DNA of 64,000 nucleotides from Verrucomicrobiota bacterium (lineage in GTDB: Bacteria > Verrucomicrobiota > Verrucomicrobiia > Verrucomicrobiales > Verrucomicrobiaceae), in assembly GCA_017301975.1 (NCBI GenBank), contig JAFLEI010000028.1, positions 34,734 through 98,733 of the forward strand, read 5' to 3'. Both the position numbers and the translations under genes were made by a program. The notes beneath the pieces are model-generated. The model saw only the letters and a list, made by a program, of their open reading frames with translations. It searched no databases and had not been told where the DNA came from. Shown one piece after another: positions 40,844 through 49,544 of the stretch; within the stretch, counting starts at the first letter, position 1, and the number at the start of each line of letters is the position of its first letter.

Positions 40844-41812
40844 TTACTTCTTGCGCAGCTCTTTCTTCTTGAGGTCATTGTACAATTCGAAGGCCTTGTT
40901 CGCATTGAGGCCGCCGTGAACCACGCCTTGCACCGCCTGCATCATCGACACAGGAGCATCGCTCTGGAAAATGTTGCGGCCCATGTCCACGCCGCTCGCG
41001 CCCTGCTTGATGGCGTTGGCGCACATCTTCAGCGCATCGAGCTCTGGCAGCTTCTTGCCACCGGCGATCACGATTGGCACCGGGCAGCAGCTCGTCACCG
41101 TGTCGAATTCCTTCTCCGTGTAGTAGCACTTCACCACGTTCGCGCCCAGTTCCGCCATGATGCGGGTGGCCAGACGGAAATACTGCGGCGTGCGGGCCAT
41201 CGCACGACCCACGGCGGTCACGCCCATGACGGCGATGCCGTAGCGGCTGGCGGCGTCCACCAGATCCGTGAGGTTCTTGAGGGACTGGCGCTCGTAGGCG
41301 CTGCCGATGAAGACCTGCACAGCGAGGATGCTGGCGTTGAGGCGGATGGCTTCTTCGATGTTGAGCGCGGTGCTCTCATTGGAGAGGGGCTCAAAGCCGG
41401 GGCGGGCAAACTTGGCTTTCTTGCCGTCGATCTCGCCTTCCCACTCTTCCATCGGGCTGATCATCGAGGTGCCGCCGGAGGCGCGCAGGGCAATGGCCTT
41501 GGTGGTGGAGGCAGGAATGACGGAACGCTGGATGCCGCGGGTGAGCATGAGGCAGTCGGCGTAGGGTGCCAGGGGGAGGATGGTCTGGTCCACGCGCTCC
41601 AGGCCGGTGGTCGGGCCCTGGAAGTAGCCGTGGTCAAAGGCGAGCATGACGGTGCGGCCGTCCTTGGGGTTGAAGACCTTGGCGAGGCGGTTCTTGAGGC
41701 CCCAGTCGTACTGGTGGCAGCCCTTGAGGAAGAAGCCGGGGGCCTCCTGGGGGACGTCGGTGAAGAATTCCTTTTCCTTCTTGTCTGCAGCGCTGGTTTG
41801 GATGTCGGCCAT
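40844..41812 (-). CDS. LsrF-like class I aldolase/thiolase
   Basis: A 322-residue TIM-barrel of the DhnA/LsrF group. Key features are MLAFDHGYFQGPTTGLERVD near the start, the Schiff-base lysine K228 in NVVKCYYTEKEFD, and the phosphate-binding IVIAGGKK and SGVDMGRNIFQ loops. The best-known member cleaves a phosphorylated AI-2 derivative, but no lsr transport or kinase genes are present. In this context, with a DhaL-like gene and a divergent AraC regulator, it more likely cleaves a phosphorylated ketose from sugar catabolism. Confidence 0.85.
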   Translation of the reverse strand: MADIQTSAADKKEKEFFTDVPQEAPGFFLKGCHQYDWGLKNRLAKVFNPKDGRTVMLAFDHGYFQGPTTGLERVDQTILPLAPYADCLMLTRGIQRSVIPASTTKAIALRASGGTSMISPMEEWEGEIDGKKAKFARPGFEPLSNESTALNIEEAIRLNASILAVQVFIGSAYERQSLKNLTDLVDAASRYGIAVMGVTAVGRAMARTPQYFRLATRIMAELGANVVKCYYTEKEFDTVTSCCPVPIVIAGGKKLPELDALKMCANAIKQGASGVDMGRNIFQSDAPVSMMQAVQGVVHGGLNANKAFELYNDLKKKELRKK

Positions 41813-41889
41813 GGTGTGTGTTCAGTTTTGGTTGAGTCATAATCCATAGTCACTCCCTGCTTGCCGTCCATGCACGGGCTCGCCAGATT

Positions 41890-41905
41890 TGTGTCGGATT
41901 TTGCA
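41890..41905 (-). promoter_or_regulatory. Core of the shared upstream element, copy C
   Basis: Sixteen bases of the copy A/B core, with two changes; ATCCGACACA is exact in the aldolase direction. It lies 78 bases upstream of the LsrF-like gene and directly abuts the preferred AraC start. This places it at the control point of a divergent catabolic gene pair. Confidence 0.5.
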
Positions 41906-42745
41906 ATGGCCATGCAGACGAACAAAAACATCCTCAGCCTCGTACCCACCGGCTCGGCACATCGCGTGCAGGGTCAGCGGACGGTGGCGCTGCCGGGGGT
42001 GACGGTGGACATCCTGACCACGCGCAAGATCGAACTGCAGCAGTGGGAGCTGCGGCGGCTGAATGATCCGTACTGGCGGTTGTACTGGCCGGTGAGTGCC
42101 GGAGGGGTGGTGGAAATCGAGGGTGAAAAGACGCTGCTGGAGCCGGGCTTCATGTATCTGATTCCGCCACACACGACTTTCAGCACGACGACGAGCCGGC
42201 CATTCAGCAAGTGGTACGCGCATTTCAATCTGGGTCCGCTGGCGGACCGAGCGGCACCAGGTATCCACAAATTCCCCACGAATGCGCTGATGCAGAGTCT
42301 GATCCCCGGGCTGATCAAAATGAGCAAGGAGAAGGTGGCGGTGAGGTTTCCGTGGCCCACGATCCAGCTCGTCATCGCTGCCGTGCAGTGCCTGCCGGAG
42401 AGTGTGTGGGAGAAGCAGCATCTGGATGCGCGGGTGCTGCGGGCGATGGAATTCATGCACCAGCATCACGGGCTCAAACTGACCGCTGAGCAGGTGGCGA
42501 AGCATGCGGGGCTGAGTCTGCGGAATTTGAACCATCTCTTTCAGCAGGAACTGCAGCAACCGCCGATGCGCGTGCTGCTGGACTACCGGCTGGATGAAGC
42601 GTGCCGCAAGCTGAGGCACACGAAGGAGAGCATCGAGACGATCTCCGAGCAGTGCGGGCTGACGAACCGCTACTACTTCAGCCGCATGCTGCGGCAGTAC
42701 CGGAATACCTCGCCGGCGACGTATCGTGACGAGAGCTGGGGGTGA
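41906..42745 (+). CDS. AraC-family transcriptional regulator
   Basis: A 279-residue regulator. The N-terminal cupin-like effector domain is recognisable (YWRLYWPVSAGGVVEIEGEK, GFMYLIPPHTTFSTT). Two HTH motifs of the AraC type follow (KLTAEQVAKHAGLSLRNLNH and ESIETISEQCGLTNRYYFSR). An ATG 15 codons further upstream is possible, but the region between contains the core of a repeated regulatory element, so the start at 41906 or 41912 is preferred. It is divergent from the LsrF-like aldolase, its probable target. Confidence 0.88.
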   Translation: MAMQTNKNILSLVPTGSAHRVQGQRTVALPGVTVDILTTRKIELQQWELRRLNDPYWRLYWPVSAGGVVEIEGEKTLLEPGFMYLIPPHTTFSTTTSRPFSKWYAHFNLGPLADRAAPGIHKFPTNALMQSLIPGLIKMSKEKVAVRFPWPTIQLVIAAVQCLPESVWEKQHLDARVLRAMEFMHQHHGLKLTAEQVAKHAGLSLRNLNHLFQQELQQPPMRVLLDYRLDEACRKLRHTKESIETISEQCGLTNRYYFSRMLRQYRNTSPATYRDESWG

Positions 42746-42746
42746 T

Positions 42747-43592
42747 TCATTGCAAGCCGAGCAGTGTTAAACTGTCGCGGTGGATCATGGCTTCGATTTG
42801 GACCAGGTCGAGTCGTGGAAGCTGGGTGCCTTCGAGCATGTCGTTGAGTTTGCGGATGCCGTCGATGGAGGCGTTGACGGTGGTGAAGGGGAAGTCGGTG
42901 CCGAAGAGGAGCTTGTGCCAGACGCCGTATTCCTGGGCGAGCATGAGGGAATTGTAGAGTTGCCATGGGCGGTAGTGGAGGGCGCTGACGTCAGCGAAGA
43001 CGTTGTCGTGCTTGCGGATGGTCACGAGGCATTCGCCTTCATAGGGATGGCCGAGATGGGCGAGGATGATTTTTACGCCGGGATGTTTGAGGGCCACGGG
43101 CTCGATGAGGCGGGGAAGGGTGAAGGCCAGAGGCGCCTGGGCGATGAAGGTGGTGCCCATGTGCAGGAGCACGGGCAGGCCGTGCTTTTCCGCGTACTGC
43201 CAGAGTGGTTCGAGTGTGGGGTCATCGGGGCTGAAGCCGGCGTACATGGGCAGAAGCTTGATGCCGCGCAGGCCGAGTGATTCGTGGCCGAACTGCATCT
43301 CGCGCTGCCAGTTTTCCTGAGTGGGGTCGATGGAGAGGAAGCCGATCAAGCGTGCGGGATCGTGCGCCACGTAGTCTGCCACGGTCTGGTCATTGACCCA
43401 GAGGCCGCTGAGTTTGGCTTTGCCGCCGAAGACGAAGGTGCGGGTGTCTTCGGGAGCAGCGGCGCGATAGGCTTCGTAGGTTGCGCTGATGTCCACCTTC
43501 ACGCCGGGGCGTGCGCGGCCGGCTTGATGGATGAAATCGTCGGAGAAATCGGAGGGGAAGTTCCAGGCGTGGGAGTGGACGTCGATGATCAT
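42747..43592 (-). CDS. Amidohydrolase-family TIM-barrel hydrolase
   Basis: A 281-residue metal-dependent hydrolase of the amidohydrolase-2 type. The start at 43592 gives MIIDVHSHAW, with the HxH metal motif at H6 and H8. Later motifs are LRGIKLLPMYAGFSPDD, a histidine in LLHMGTTF, the ILAHLGHP strand and the catalytic aspartate in LLFGTDFPF. Family members decarboxylate or hydrolyse aromatic acids and lactones. It is convergent with the AraC gene (one base between stops) and stands alone. Confidence 0.85.
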   Translation of the reverse strand: MIIDVHSHAWNFPSDFSDDFIHQAGRARPGVKVDISATYEAYRAAAPEDTRTFVFGGKAKLSGLWVNDQTVADYVAHDPARLIGFLSIDPTQENWQREMQFGHESLGLRGIKLLPMYAGFSPDDPTLEPLWQYAEKHGLPVLLHMGTTFIAQAPLAFTLPRLIEPVALKHPGVKIILAHLGHPYEGECLVTIRKHDNVFADVSALHYRPWQLYNSLMLAQEYGVWHKLLFGTDFPFTTVNASIDGIRKLNDMLEGTQLPRLDLVQIEAMIHRDSLTLLGLQ

Positions 43593-43847
43593 GGGCGGGA
43601 CATTTGTCAGCATAACTACGCCGTAAAGGGCAGGAACTGGCATGCGGCGATTGCTGCGGCGGTCATGGCGCAGCTGCGAAGCGGGTCAATGAAGGGGGGC
43701 AGGTGACAAAAATACAGATAGAAAGCACCCGGAGGGAAAAAGGCGGGGGGGTGGGGAGCGTTCTCTGCCCGCGCCCATGAACAGATTTCTAACCTTCCTC
43801 ACGCCCATTGCGGCTCAACATCAAAGCATCCGCATTGGCATTTTCAA

Positions 43848-45335
43848 ATGAACACAGTCCCGCCCTCACTCGTCCTGCTGGCTGCCGCCTTTTGCCTGCT
43901 CCAGTTCCCGCTGCACGCCGCGCCGCCCGAGCCCACAGCGCTGCCGACATTGCGTGCCGTGGATCTTCATCTCGGTGAAGCGACGGATGTGAAACTCGCG
44001 GACGGCAGCACAGCAAAAGTGAAGCTGCTGGATCTGCAGGAGAAGACGGACACGATGGCCCATGCTGTGCGCGAGGCCCGCGTGAAGGTGGAGGTGAATG
44101 GCGCGCAGGCCTGGCTCACGAGTGCTACTTATCACCTGCCGCAAGCCGTCGGCGGTGTGCAGATCGACTGCCCGATCACGCGCGGCTACAACGCCAACAG
44201 CGGCGAGGATTCATGGGGGCTGGTGAAAGATGCGCGGCTGCGGCTGTGGCCGGCGGGCGCGCCGTGGATCGAGCCGGGGACGTTTGTGTATCCGCTCAAG
44301 CAGCGCTGGTTTGCCACGAGCACGCAGTTTTCCAACGAGCCCACCTATGTGGACGGGGGCGACAAGCCGGACCGGAAGAAGATTTATTATCACAACGACC
44401 TCGACTTCGGCGGCTGCGAGGGACTGGTGGAGGTTGTGGCCGCCACGGATGGTCTCGTGGTCAGCGCACGCGACAAGACGATGGACGGGTACTCGCTCAC
44501 GCCGGTGCGTCCACGCTATGACGTGGTCTATGTGCTGGATGCGCGCGGCTGGTACTACCGCTACAGCCACTTGCACAGCATTGATGAAGCCATCCAGCCC
44601 GGCACGCGGGTGAAGATGGGCCAGCGCATGGGTCTGCTGGGCAAGGAAGGCGCCAGCGGCGGGTGGTCGCATCTGCACTTTGGCATCAAGAGCCGCCAGC
44701 CCTCCGGCAAGTGGGGCACGCAGGAGGCCTACGCTTTTGCGTGGGAGAGCTATGTGCGTGAGCAGAAGCCCGCCGTCATCGCCGTGGCGCGGCCGCATCA
44801 TTTCATCCGTGTGGGCGAGACGATCACGCTCGATGCCTCCAAATCATGGGCCGCTTCTGGAAAGATCGCCAGCTATGAGTGGACGCTCTCAGATGGAACC
44901 AAGAAGAGTGCGGCGACCTTTGAGCGCACCTACAGCAAACCTGGAAGCACCAGCGAGATCCTCAAGATCACTGACGACGCGGGCCACACGAGCTACGACT
45001 TTGACATCGTGCAAGTGATCGGAGATGACCTCGTGAACATCCCGCCTGCGATTCATCCGAGCTTCTCGCCCACGATGAACCTCAAGCCTGGCCAGGAGAT
45101 CACCTTCAAGGTCCGCACCTTCCGCGATGCCGGCGGTGAAACGTGGGACTTTGGCGACGGCTCCCCGCCAGTGGATGTGAAGTCCGACGGCAACGCCAAG
45201 GCTTTGGCCAAAGATGGCTATGCGATCACCACGCACACCTTCTCGAAGGCCGGCGACTACATTGTGAGCGTGCAGCACGTGAACGCCCGAGGTGAGAAGG
45301 CGCTGGGGCATCTGTGGGTGCGGATCGAGGAGTGA
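43848..45335 (+). CDS. Secreted M23 metallopeptidase with PKD domains
   Basis: A 495-residue exported protein, signal MNTVPPSLVLLAAAFCLLQF then PLHA. The M23/LytM zinc site is complete: H182-x3-D186 (YHNDLDFGG), YSHLHS (H241, H243) and H275-L-H277 (SHLHFGI). Two immunoglobulin-like PKD repeats follow (ETITLDASKSWAASGKIASY; EITFKVRTFRDAGGETWDFG). It should cut peptidoglycan cross-links or a glycine-rich peptide, with PKD domains for adhesion to polymers or surfaces. No partner genes adjoin it. The 255 bases upstream hold nothing I recognise. Confidence 0.88.
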   Translation: MNTVPPSLVLLAAAFCLLQFPLHAAPPEPTALPTLRAVDLHLGEATDVKLADGSTAKVKLLDLQEKTDTMAHAVREARVKVEVNGAQAWLTSATYHLPQAVGGVQIDCPITRGYNANSGEDSWGLVKDARLRLWPAGAPWIEPGTFVYPLKQRWFATSTQFSNEPTYVDGGDKPDRKKIYYHNDLDFGGCEGLVEVVAATDGLVVSARDKTMDGYSLTPVRPRYDVVYVLDARGWYYRYSHLHSIDEAIQPGTRVKMGQRMGLLGKEGASGGWSHLHFGIKSRQPSGKWGTQEAYAFAWESYVREQKPAVIAVARPHHFIRVGETITLDASKSWAASGKIASYEWTLSDGTKKSAATFERTYSKPGSTSEILKITDDAGHTSYDFDIVQVIGDDLVNIPPAIHPSFSPTMNLKPGQEITFKVRTFRDAGGETWDFGDGSPPVDVKSDGNAKALAKDGYAITTHTFSKAGDYIVSVQHVNARGEKALGHLWVRIEE

Positions 45336-45430
45336 CGGAAGTGTGAGCCAGGCCTCAGGCCGATGGGGTGGCACCCTCCTTCAACATGACCGCCGCGGGG
45401 ACGAGCCGTTTGAGCCCGTGTTTCATGGAA

Positions 45431-46339
45431 TCATGCAGCAGCCGCAATCATGCGGTCGAACTGGCGGTCCACTTCGCGTTTGGTTTCGTCGTCGAGTTTG
45501 AAGCCGACGGGGCCGCGGATGAGGGTGTTTTTGAAGATGCCCTGGCGGACGAGGAGGTGTTTTTCGACGGCGAGGAAGCCGTCGAGGCTGGTCTGCATGG
45601 AGATGAGGGCGGAGAGGGGGCCGTGGATGCGGTCGGCTTTTTCGGTGTCGCCGGAGGTGAGTGCGTTCCAAAGCGGGACGAGGCCGCGAATGAGATCTGC
45701 GCCGGGCATGGTGCCGACGACGCCGCGCTTGAATGAGTCCACGAGGGCTATGCCGCCGGTGCCTTCGAAGACTCGGGCGCGGCCCTGGGTGGCATTGCGG
45801 AGTTCGGAGAGCTTGGGGCCGATGGGGGAGGCCTCGGGCTTGTACTGAACGCGCTCGGGGCCGAACTCGGTGAGGAGTCTGGCCTGCATGGCGATGGGCA
45901 TGGGCTTGCCGACGTAGCCGCTGGCGTCCTGCACGATGACGGGAATCTGGATGGCTGTGATGATGCGGGTGTAGTAGGCGAGGAGTTCGCTTTCGCCGAT
46001 GCCGATAGAGACGGGCGGGATGGCCATGACGGCATCGGCACCGACGCTTTCGGCGTGTTTGGCGTAGCGCTCGGCGGTCTTGGAAGATTCCGCGCCGACG
46101 CTGATGATGACGGCGCCGCGAGATTTGCCAAAGCGGCAGGCGGCGGTGGCGAGTTGCTCGCGTTCTTCGCTGTCGAGGCGCAGGGTTTCGGAGACCATGG
46201 CCATGACGATGCCGTGGGCGCCGCAGTCGTAGAGCCAGGAGATTTCGCGTTCGAGCGTTTCGAGGTCGAGGGTTTCGTCGTCGTCCCAGGGGGTTTGGAA
46301 GACGGGGAGGACGCCGCGGAGTGGGTGGGTGTCAGGCAT
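45431..46339 (-). CDS. Dihydrodipicolinate synthase (DapA)-family lyase
   Basis: A 302-residue class I aldolase of the DapA/NAL family. The Schiff-base lysine is K167 (VQYKPEASP) and the general acid/base tyrosine Y142 (QDASGYVGK). The usual GTTGE loop reads AMVSE, so it is not true DapA. In such contexts these enzymes act on 2-keto-3-deoxy sugar acids. It follows an IdnO/gluconate-dehydrogenase-like SDR by 96 bases on the same strand, which fits a short sugar-acid route. Confidence 0.85.
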   Translation of the reverse strand: MPDTHPLRGVLPVFQTPWDDDETLDLETLEREISWLYDCGAHGIVMAMVSETLRLDSEEREQLATAACRFGKSRGAVIISVGAESSKTAERYAKHAESVGADAVMAIPPVSIGIGESELLAYYTRIITAIQIPVIVQDASGYVGKPMPIAMQARLLTEFGPERVQYKPEASPIGPKLSELRNATQGRARVFEGTGGIALVDSFKRGVVGTMPGADLIRGLVPLWNALTSGDTEKADRIHGPLSALISMQTSLDGFLAVEKHLLVRQGIFKNTLIRGPVGFKLDDETKREVDRQFDRMIAAAA

Positions 46340-46435
46340 GAGGAAGCTTAAGGTCGTGCGGGGTTTGGTTTGTGGCGGAGTGAACTCGGTATCGGAATTG
46401 CCTGCGGCTGTCTGACGGCTCCGAGCTACAAAAAA

Positions 46436-47215
46436 TCACCAAAGCAGCTTGCCGCCATCGATGACTAGGAGGCTGCCGGTCATGTAGCTGCTGGCATCGC
46501 TGGCGAGGTAGAGCGCCAGCGGGCCGATCTCTTCGGGGCTGCCCCAGCGGCCCATGGGGATGCTGGTAGCGACTTCGCCTTCGAACTCGGGGCGCTCGCC
46601 GATCCAGCGTTTGTTGGCATCGGTCATGAAGGGGCCGGGGGCGATGGCGTTGACGGTGATGCCGTGGGTTGCCCAATCTGCGGCGACGGCTTTGGTGAAC
46701 ATGGTGAGCGCGCCTTTGGAGGTCTCGTAACTGCGGCCGCGCATGGCTTTGCCGGGCCAGAGGGCGTTGATGGAGGCGATGTTGATGATGCGGCCCCACT
46801 TGCGGGGGATCATCGCGCCGCCGATGCGCTTGGTGAGGATGAAGGCCTGGGTGAGATTGAGATCGAGGATGCGCTGCCAGTCTTCGAGCGGGAGATCTTC
46901 GGTGGGGGTGTTGATGCGGCGGCCGCCGACGTTGTTGATGAGGATGTCGATGGGTGGGTGATCGCGGAGGAGGATGTCGCAGAGGCGCTCTGCTTCCTCG
47001 GGTTTGGAGAGGTCGGCCTGGATCGAAGTGACGTGCAAATCCTCGCTGCAAAGCTCCTCGCAGGCGGTGTGCAGTTGCGCTGCATTTGAACCGGCGATGA
47101 TGATCTCGGCTCCGGCTTCGCCGAGGGCGCGTGCCATTTCCAGGCCGAGGCCGCGGGAGCCGCCGGTGATGAGGGCGCGGCGGCCGGTGAGATTGAAGCG
47201 ATCGAGAACAGACAT
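46436..47215 (-). CDS. SDR dehydrogenase, gluconate 5-dehydrogenase-like
   Basis: A 259-residue classical SDR beginning MSVLDRFNLTGRRALITGGS. TGGSRGLG occupies 17-24, S148, Y163 and K167 (SYETSK) form the catalytic set, and NAIAPGPFMTDANKRW resembles gluconate 5-dehydrogenase/2-keto-3-deoxygluconate dehydrogenase relatives. The cofactor is not certain. It is upstream of the DapA-like lyase and divergent from the ceramidase gene with only 17 bases between starts if the ceramidase begins at 47233. Confidence 0.87.
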   Translation of the reverse strand: MSVLDRFNLTGRRALITGGSRGLGLEMARALGEAGAEIIIAGSNAAQLHTACEELCSEDLHVTSIQADLSKPEEAERLCDILLRDHPPIDILINNVGGRRINTPTEDLPLEDWQRILDLNLTQAFILTKRIGGAMIPRKWGRIINIASINALWPGKAMRGRSYETSKGALTMFTKAVAADWATHGITVNAIAPGPFMTDANKRWIGERPEFEGEVATSIPMGRWGSPEEIGPLALYLASDASSYMTGSLLVIDGGKLLW

Positions 47216-47232
47216 GAAAACAGATCGGCGCG

Positions 47233-48642
47233 ATGAAGGGAGTCTTTCACGCACTGCGTATGGCTTGCATGATCCCGCGCCTCTTTTTCGGTCTCTTTCT
47301 CATTGTCCAAGCCCAAGCAGGTGATTTTCGTGTGGGGGCCGCGAGGGTGGAGATCACGCCGAAGGATGGGACGCCGCTGGGTGGGTTCTACAAGTTTCGG
47401 GGCTCGGAGGGTGTGCTGGATCCGCTGTATGCGAAGACGCTGGTGTTTGAAAAAGACGGCACGCATGCGGCCATCGTGGTGCTGGATCTCTCGGGCACGG
47501 TGAGGCCGCTGGTGGCGGCGGCGAGGAAGGCGATTCAGGAACAGTGCGGGATCGAGGGTGATCATGTGATGATCTCCGGCACGCACACGCATTCAGGGCC
47601 GCAGCAGCCACGTGGATCGCTGATGGATGACATCACGAAGGTGAACTCGCCACCGGGGGTGGCCTACATCAACTCGTTGCCGGGATTGATTGCGCAGTCG
47701 GTGAAAGAGGCGAAGGCGAAGCTCACGCCCGCGAAGGCTTCGGTGGCGGTGGGAAAGGCCGAGGGGATCAGCTTCAATCGTCGCGTGTTGCGGGAGGGCG
47801 TGAAGGAGGCAATTTGGCAGCCGAAGAAGATTGATCCGGCGACGGAAAAGCCGGCGGGGCCGGTGGATCCTGAAGTGGGTGTGGTGGCGTTTCATGGCGC
47901 GGGTGCGGATGCGGCGCCGCTGGGTGCGCTGCTGAACTTCGCCATGCATCCCACCTCGGTGGGCGCAGGTACGAAGATCTCGGCGGATTACCCTGGAGTG
48001 TTTACGAAGCTTGTTAGTGAGCGGCATGGACCTGGCATGATTTCGGTGTTTGCGAATGGCTGCTGCGGCAACATCAACCATGGGGACTACATCAACGGAA
48101 AGCGCCGAAGCACTTTGGAGCTGGGCACCGCGCTGGCGGATGCGACGGATGCTGCGTGGGCGAGCCTGAAGGCTGTCAGCACCTTCGCGCCGCGTGTACG
48201 TTCAGAGCAGGTGACGCTGCAGAGGCGCAGCTTCACGCCCGAGCAGATCGCCAAGGCGAAGGACATGGCGTTGAACATGATGACGAAGAGCTTTGGCACG
48301 GTGCCGATGGCGGAGACCGTGTGCATTTTGGAGACGGTGGAGAAGCAGAACGTGCCGCTGCTGGCGGAGGTGCAGGTGATCGCACTGAGTGACGAGCTCG
48401 CGATTGTGGCGCTGCCGGGAGAGATCTTTGTGGAGCTGGGGCTGGCGCTGAAAAAGGCCTCGCCGTTCAAGACCACGATCATCGCGGAGCTGGCGAATGG
48501 AAGCATTGGGTATGTGCCGAACCGAGAGGCGTATCCGCAGGGCAATTATGAAGTGGTGAGCGCGCGGAATGAGGTGGGCAGCGGTGAGAAGCTGGTGGAG
48601 GTGGCGCTGAGGCTGCTGGGTGAGGTGAAGGGTGACAGATAA
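47233..48642 (+). CDS. Neutral/alkaline ceramidase-like secreted hydrolase
   Basis: A 469-residue protein. It has the N-terminal FRVGAARVEITPKDGTPLGG motif and the zinc-site stretch ISGTHTHSGPQ of the neutral/alkaline non-lysosomal ceramidase superfamily, and NGCCGNINHG and GSIGYVPNREAYPQGNYEVV near the end. A hydrophobic leader is present; Met10 or Met13 are alternative starts. Verrucomicrobial members seldom act on ceramide; hydrolysis of another N-acyl compound is equally possible. Confidence 0.85.
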   Translation: MKGVFHALRMACMIPRLFFGLFLIVQAQAGDFRVGAARVEITPKDGTPLGGFYKFRGSEGVLDPLYAKTLVFEKDGTHAAIVVLDLSGTVRPLVAAARKAIQEQCGIEGDHVMISGTHTHSGPQQPRGSLMDDITKVNSPPGVAYINSLPGLIAQSVKEAKAKLTPAKASVAVGKAEGISFNRRVLREGVKEAIWQPKKIDPATEKPAGPVDPEVGVVAFHGAGADAAPLGALLNFAMHPTSVGAGTKISADYPGVFTKLVSERHGPGMISVFANGCCGNINHGDYINGKRRSTLELGTALADATDAAWASLKAVSTFAPRVRSEQVTLQRRSFTPEQIAKAKDMALNMMTKSFGTVPMAETVCILETVEKQNVPLLAEVQVIALSDELAIVALPGEIFVELGLALKKASPFKTTIIAELANGSIGYVPNREAYPQGNYEVVSARNEVGSGEKLVEVALRLLGEVKGDR

Positions 48643-48665
48643 GTTAGGACAGGTAATGAATACGA

Positions 48666-49229
48666 ATGATTCGCCCCATCGACAGTTTGAACCGACCCAA
48701 AATCTGGATGGCACGCTGTCCTGATGTTCGAGTGTTCGAGCAACGAGTCGAAATGTTTCAAAAAGGCAGGTGGTGGACGCCGCTGGTACTATTTGGCCTC
48801 ACGCCGGCAGCGATTTGGCTGGTGTTTGACCATTATGATCTTCCTCAACCCTTTGCCGGACTATTCATCGGCCTGGCGGGTGTGCTCATCGTGGTGGCCA
48901 CAGGGATAGCATTCTGGTTTCGGAAGGAGGGACCGATTTTGGTTTATGATCGGGAGAAAGCCTGCCTGTCGATCCCTGGGCATCGACTCATCATTCCCAC
49001 TTCTGCTATGGAGCAATTTCACATTCGAGACGTGCGATGTTCGGATGGCGAGGGCGGCACGTATATTACAGCCGCCCTGGCTTTGGACTTGGAGTCATCG
49101 CATGTGCCGTTTTGTGTCTATGTTTGGAGACGTGACACTCTGCAGTCAGTCTGGCTTCGATTTCGAGCTGAGGTCGAAAAGATGATGAGCGAACAAGGCC
49201 TGCCGACGAAGGCAGCAGTGGCGAATTGA
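48666..49229 (+). CDS. Two-TM membrane protein of unknown function
   Basis: A 187-residue protein. Two adjacent transmembrane helices (about 37-54 and 62-85; TPLVLFGLTPAAIWLVF and FAGLFIGLAGVLIVVATGIA) are followed by a soluble beta-rich part (EGPILVYDREKACLSIPGHR). The layout suggests a small PH-like membrane-anchored domain, but I do not recognise the family. It begins 23 bases after the ceramidase-like gene and could be co-transcribed. Confidence 0.65.
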   Translation: MIRPIDSLNRPKIWMARCPDVRVFEQRVEMFQKGRWWTPLVLFGLTPAAIWLVFDHYDLPQPFAGLFIGLAGVLIVVATGIAFWFRKEGPILVYDREKACLSIPGHRLIIPTSAMEQFHIRDVRCSDGEGGTYITAALALDLESSHVPFCVYVWRRDTLQSVWLRFRAEVEKMMSEQGLPTKAAVAN

Positions 49230-49258
49230 GCATCGTCTAAGTGCGGCGGCGATGGACG

Positions 49259-49370
49259 GAACCCCTTCAGGGTTCGATCTTGGGAAGGAAGGTGATTTTA
49301 GGCCGACCCAGGGGAGCGCTCGCCAAGGCTCGGCACCCCTGGGCTTCATGACGGAAGGCCGTTGGCCTTC
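49259..49370. repeat. Array of three hairpins in a 315-base gap
   Basis: Three separate stem-loops lie in a row: GAACCC/GGGTTC (49259-49275), CCCAGGGG/CCCCTGGG (49307-49343) and GAAGGCC-GTT-GGCCTTC (49354-49370). The text in between recalls intergenic repeats I know from Verrucomicrobiota and Planctomycetes genomes. The gap runs from 49230 to 49544; beyond the hairpins it has a short GGGCAC triple repeat near 49469-49486 and nothing coding that I can support. Confidence 0.5.
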
Positions 49371-49544
49371 GAGGCTGTCAGAGATCGCTAGTGCCAGCAA
49401 TGAGATGGCGTTGAAGTTCCCCGGGCGACACAGAGCGGGAAAATGTAATCACGCCGCCGGAGGCAAGCGGGCACGGGCACGGGCACGGGTGCAGCGGCGG
49501 CAGACCATGGTCCGGAATGAGCTAAAGCTCATGAGTACTTTTGG

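Noticed and set aside
49469..49486. GGGCAC repeated three times
   Set aside because: Too short and too few units to be a functional repeat; no flanking structure.
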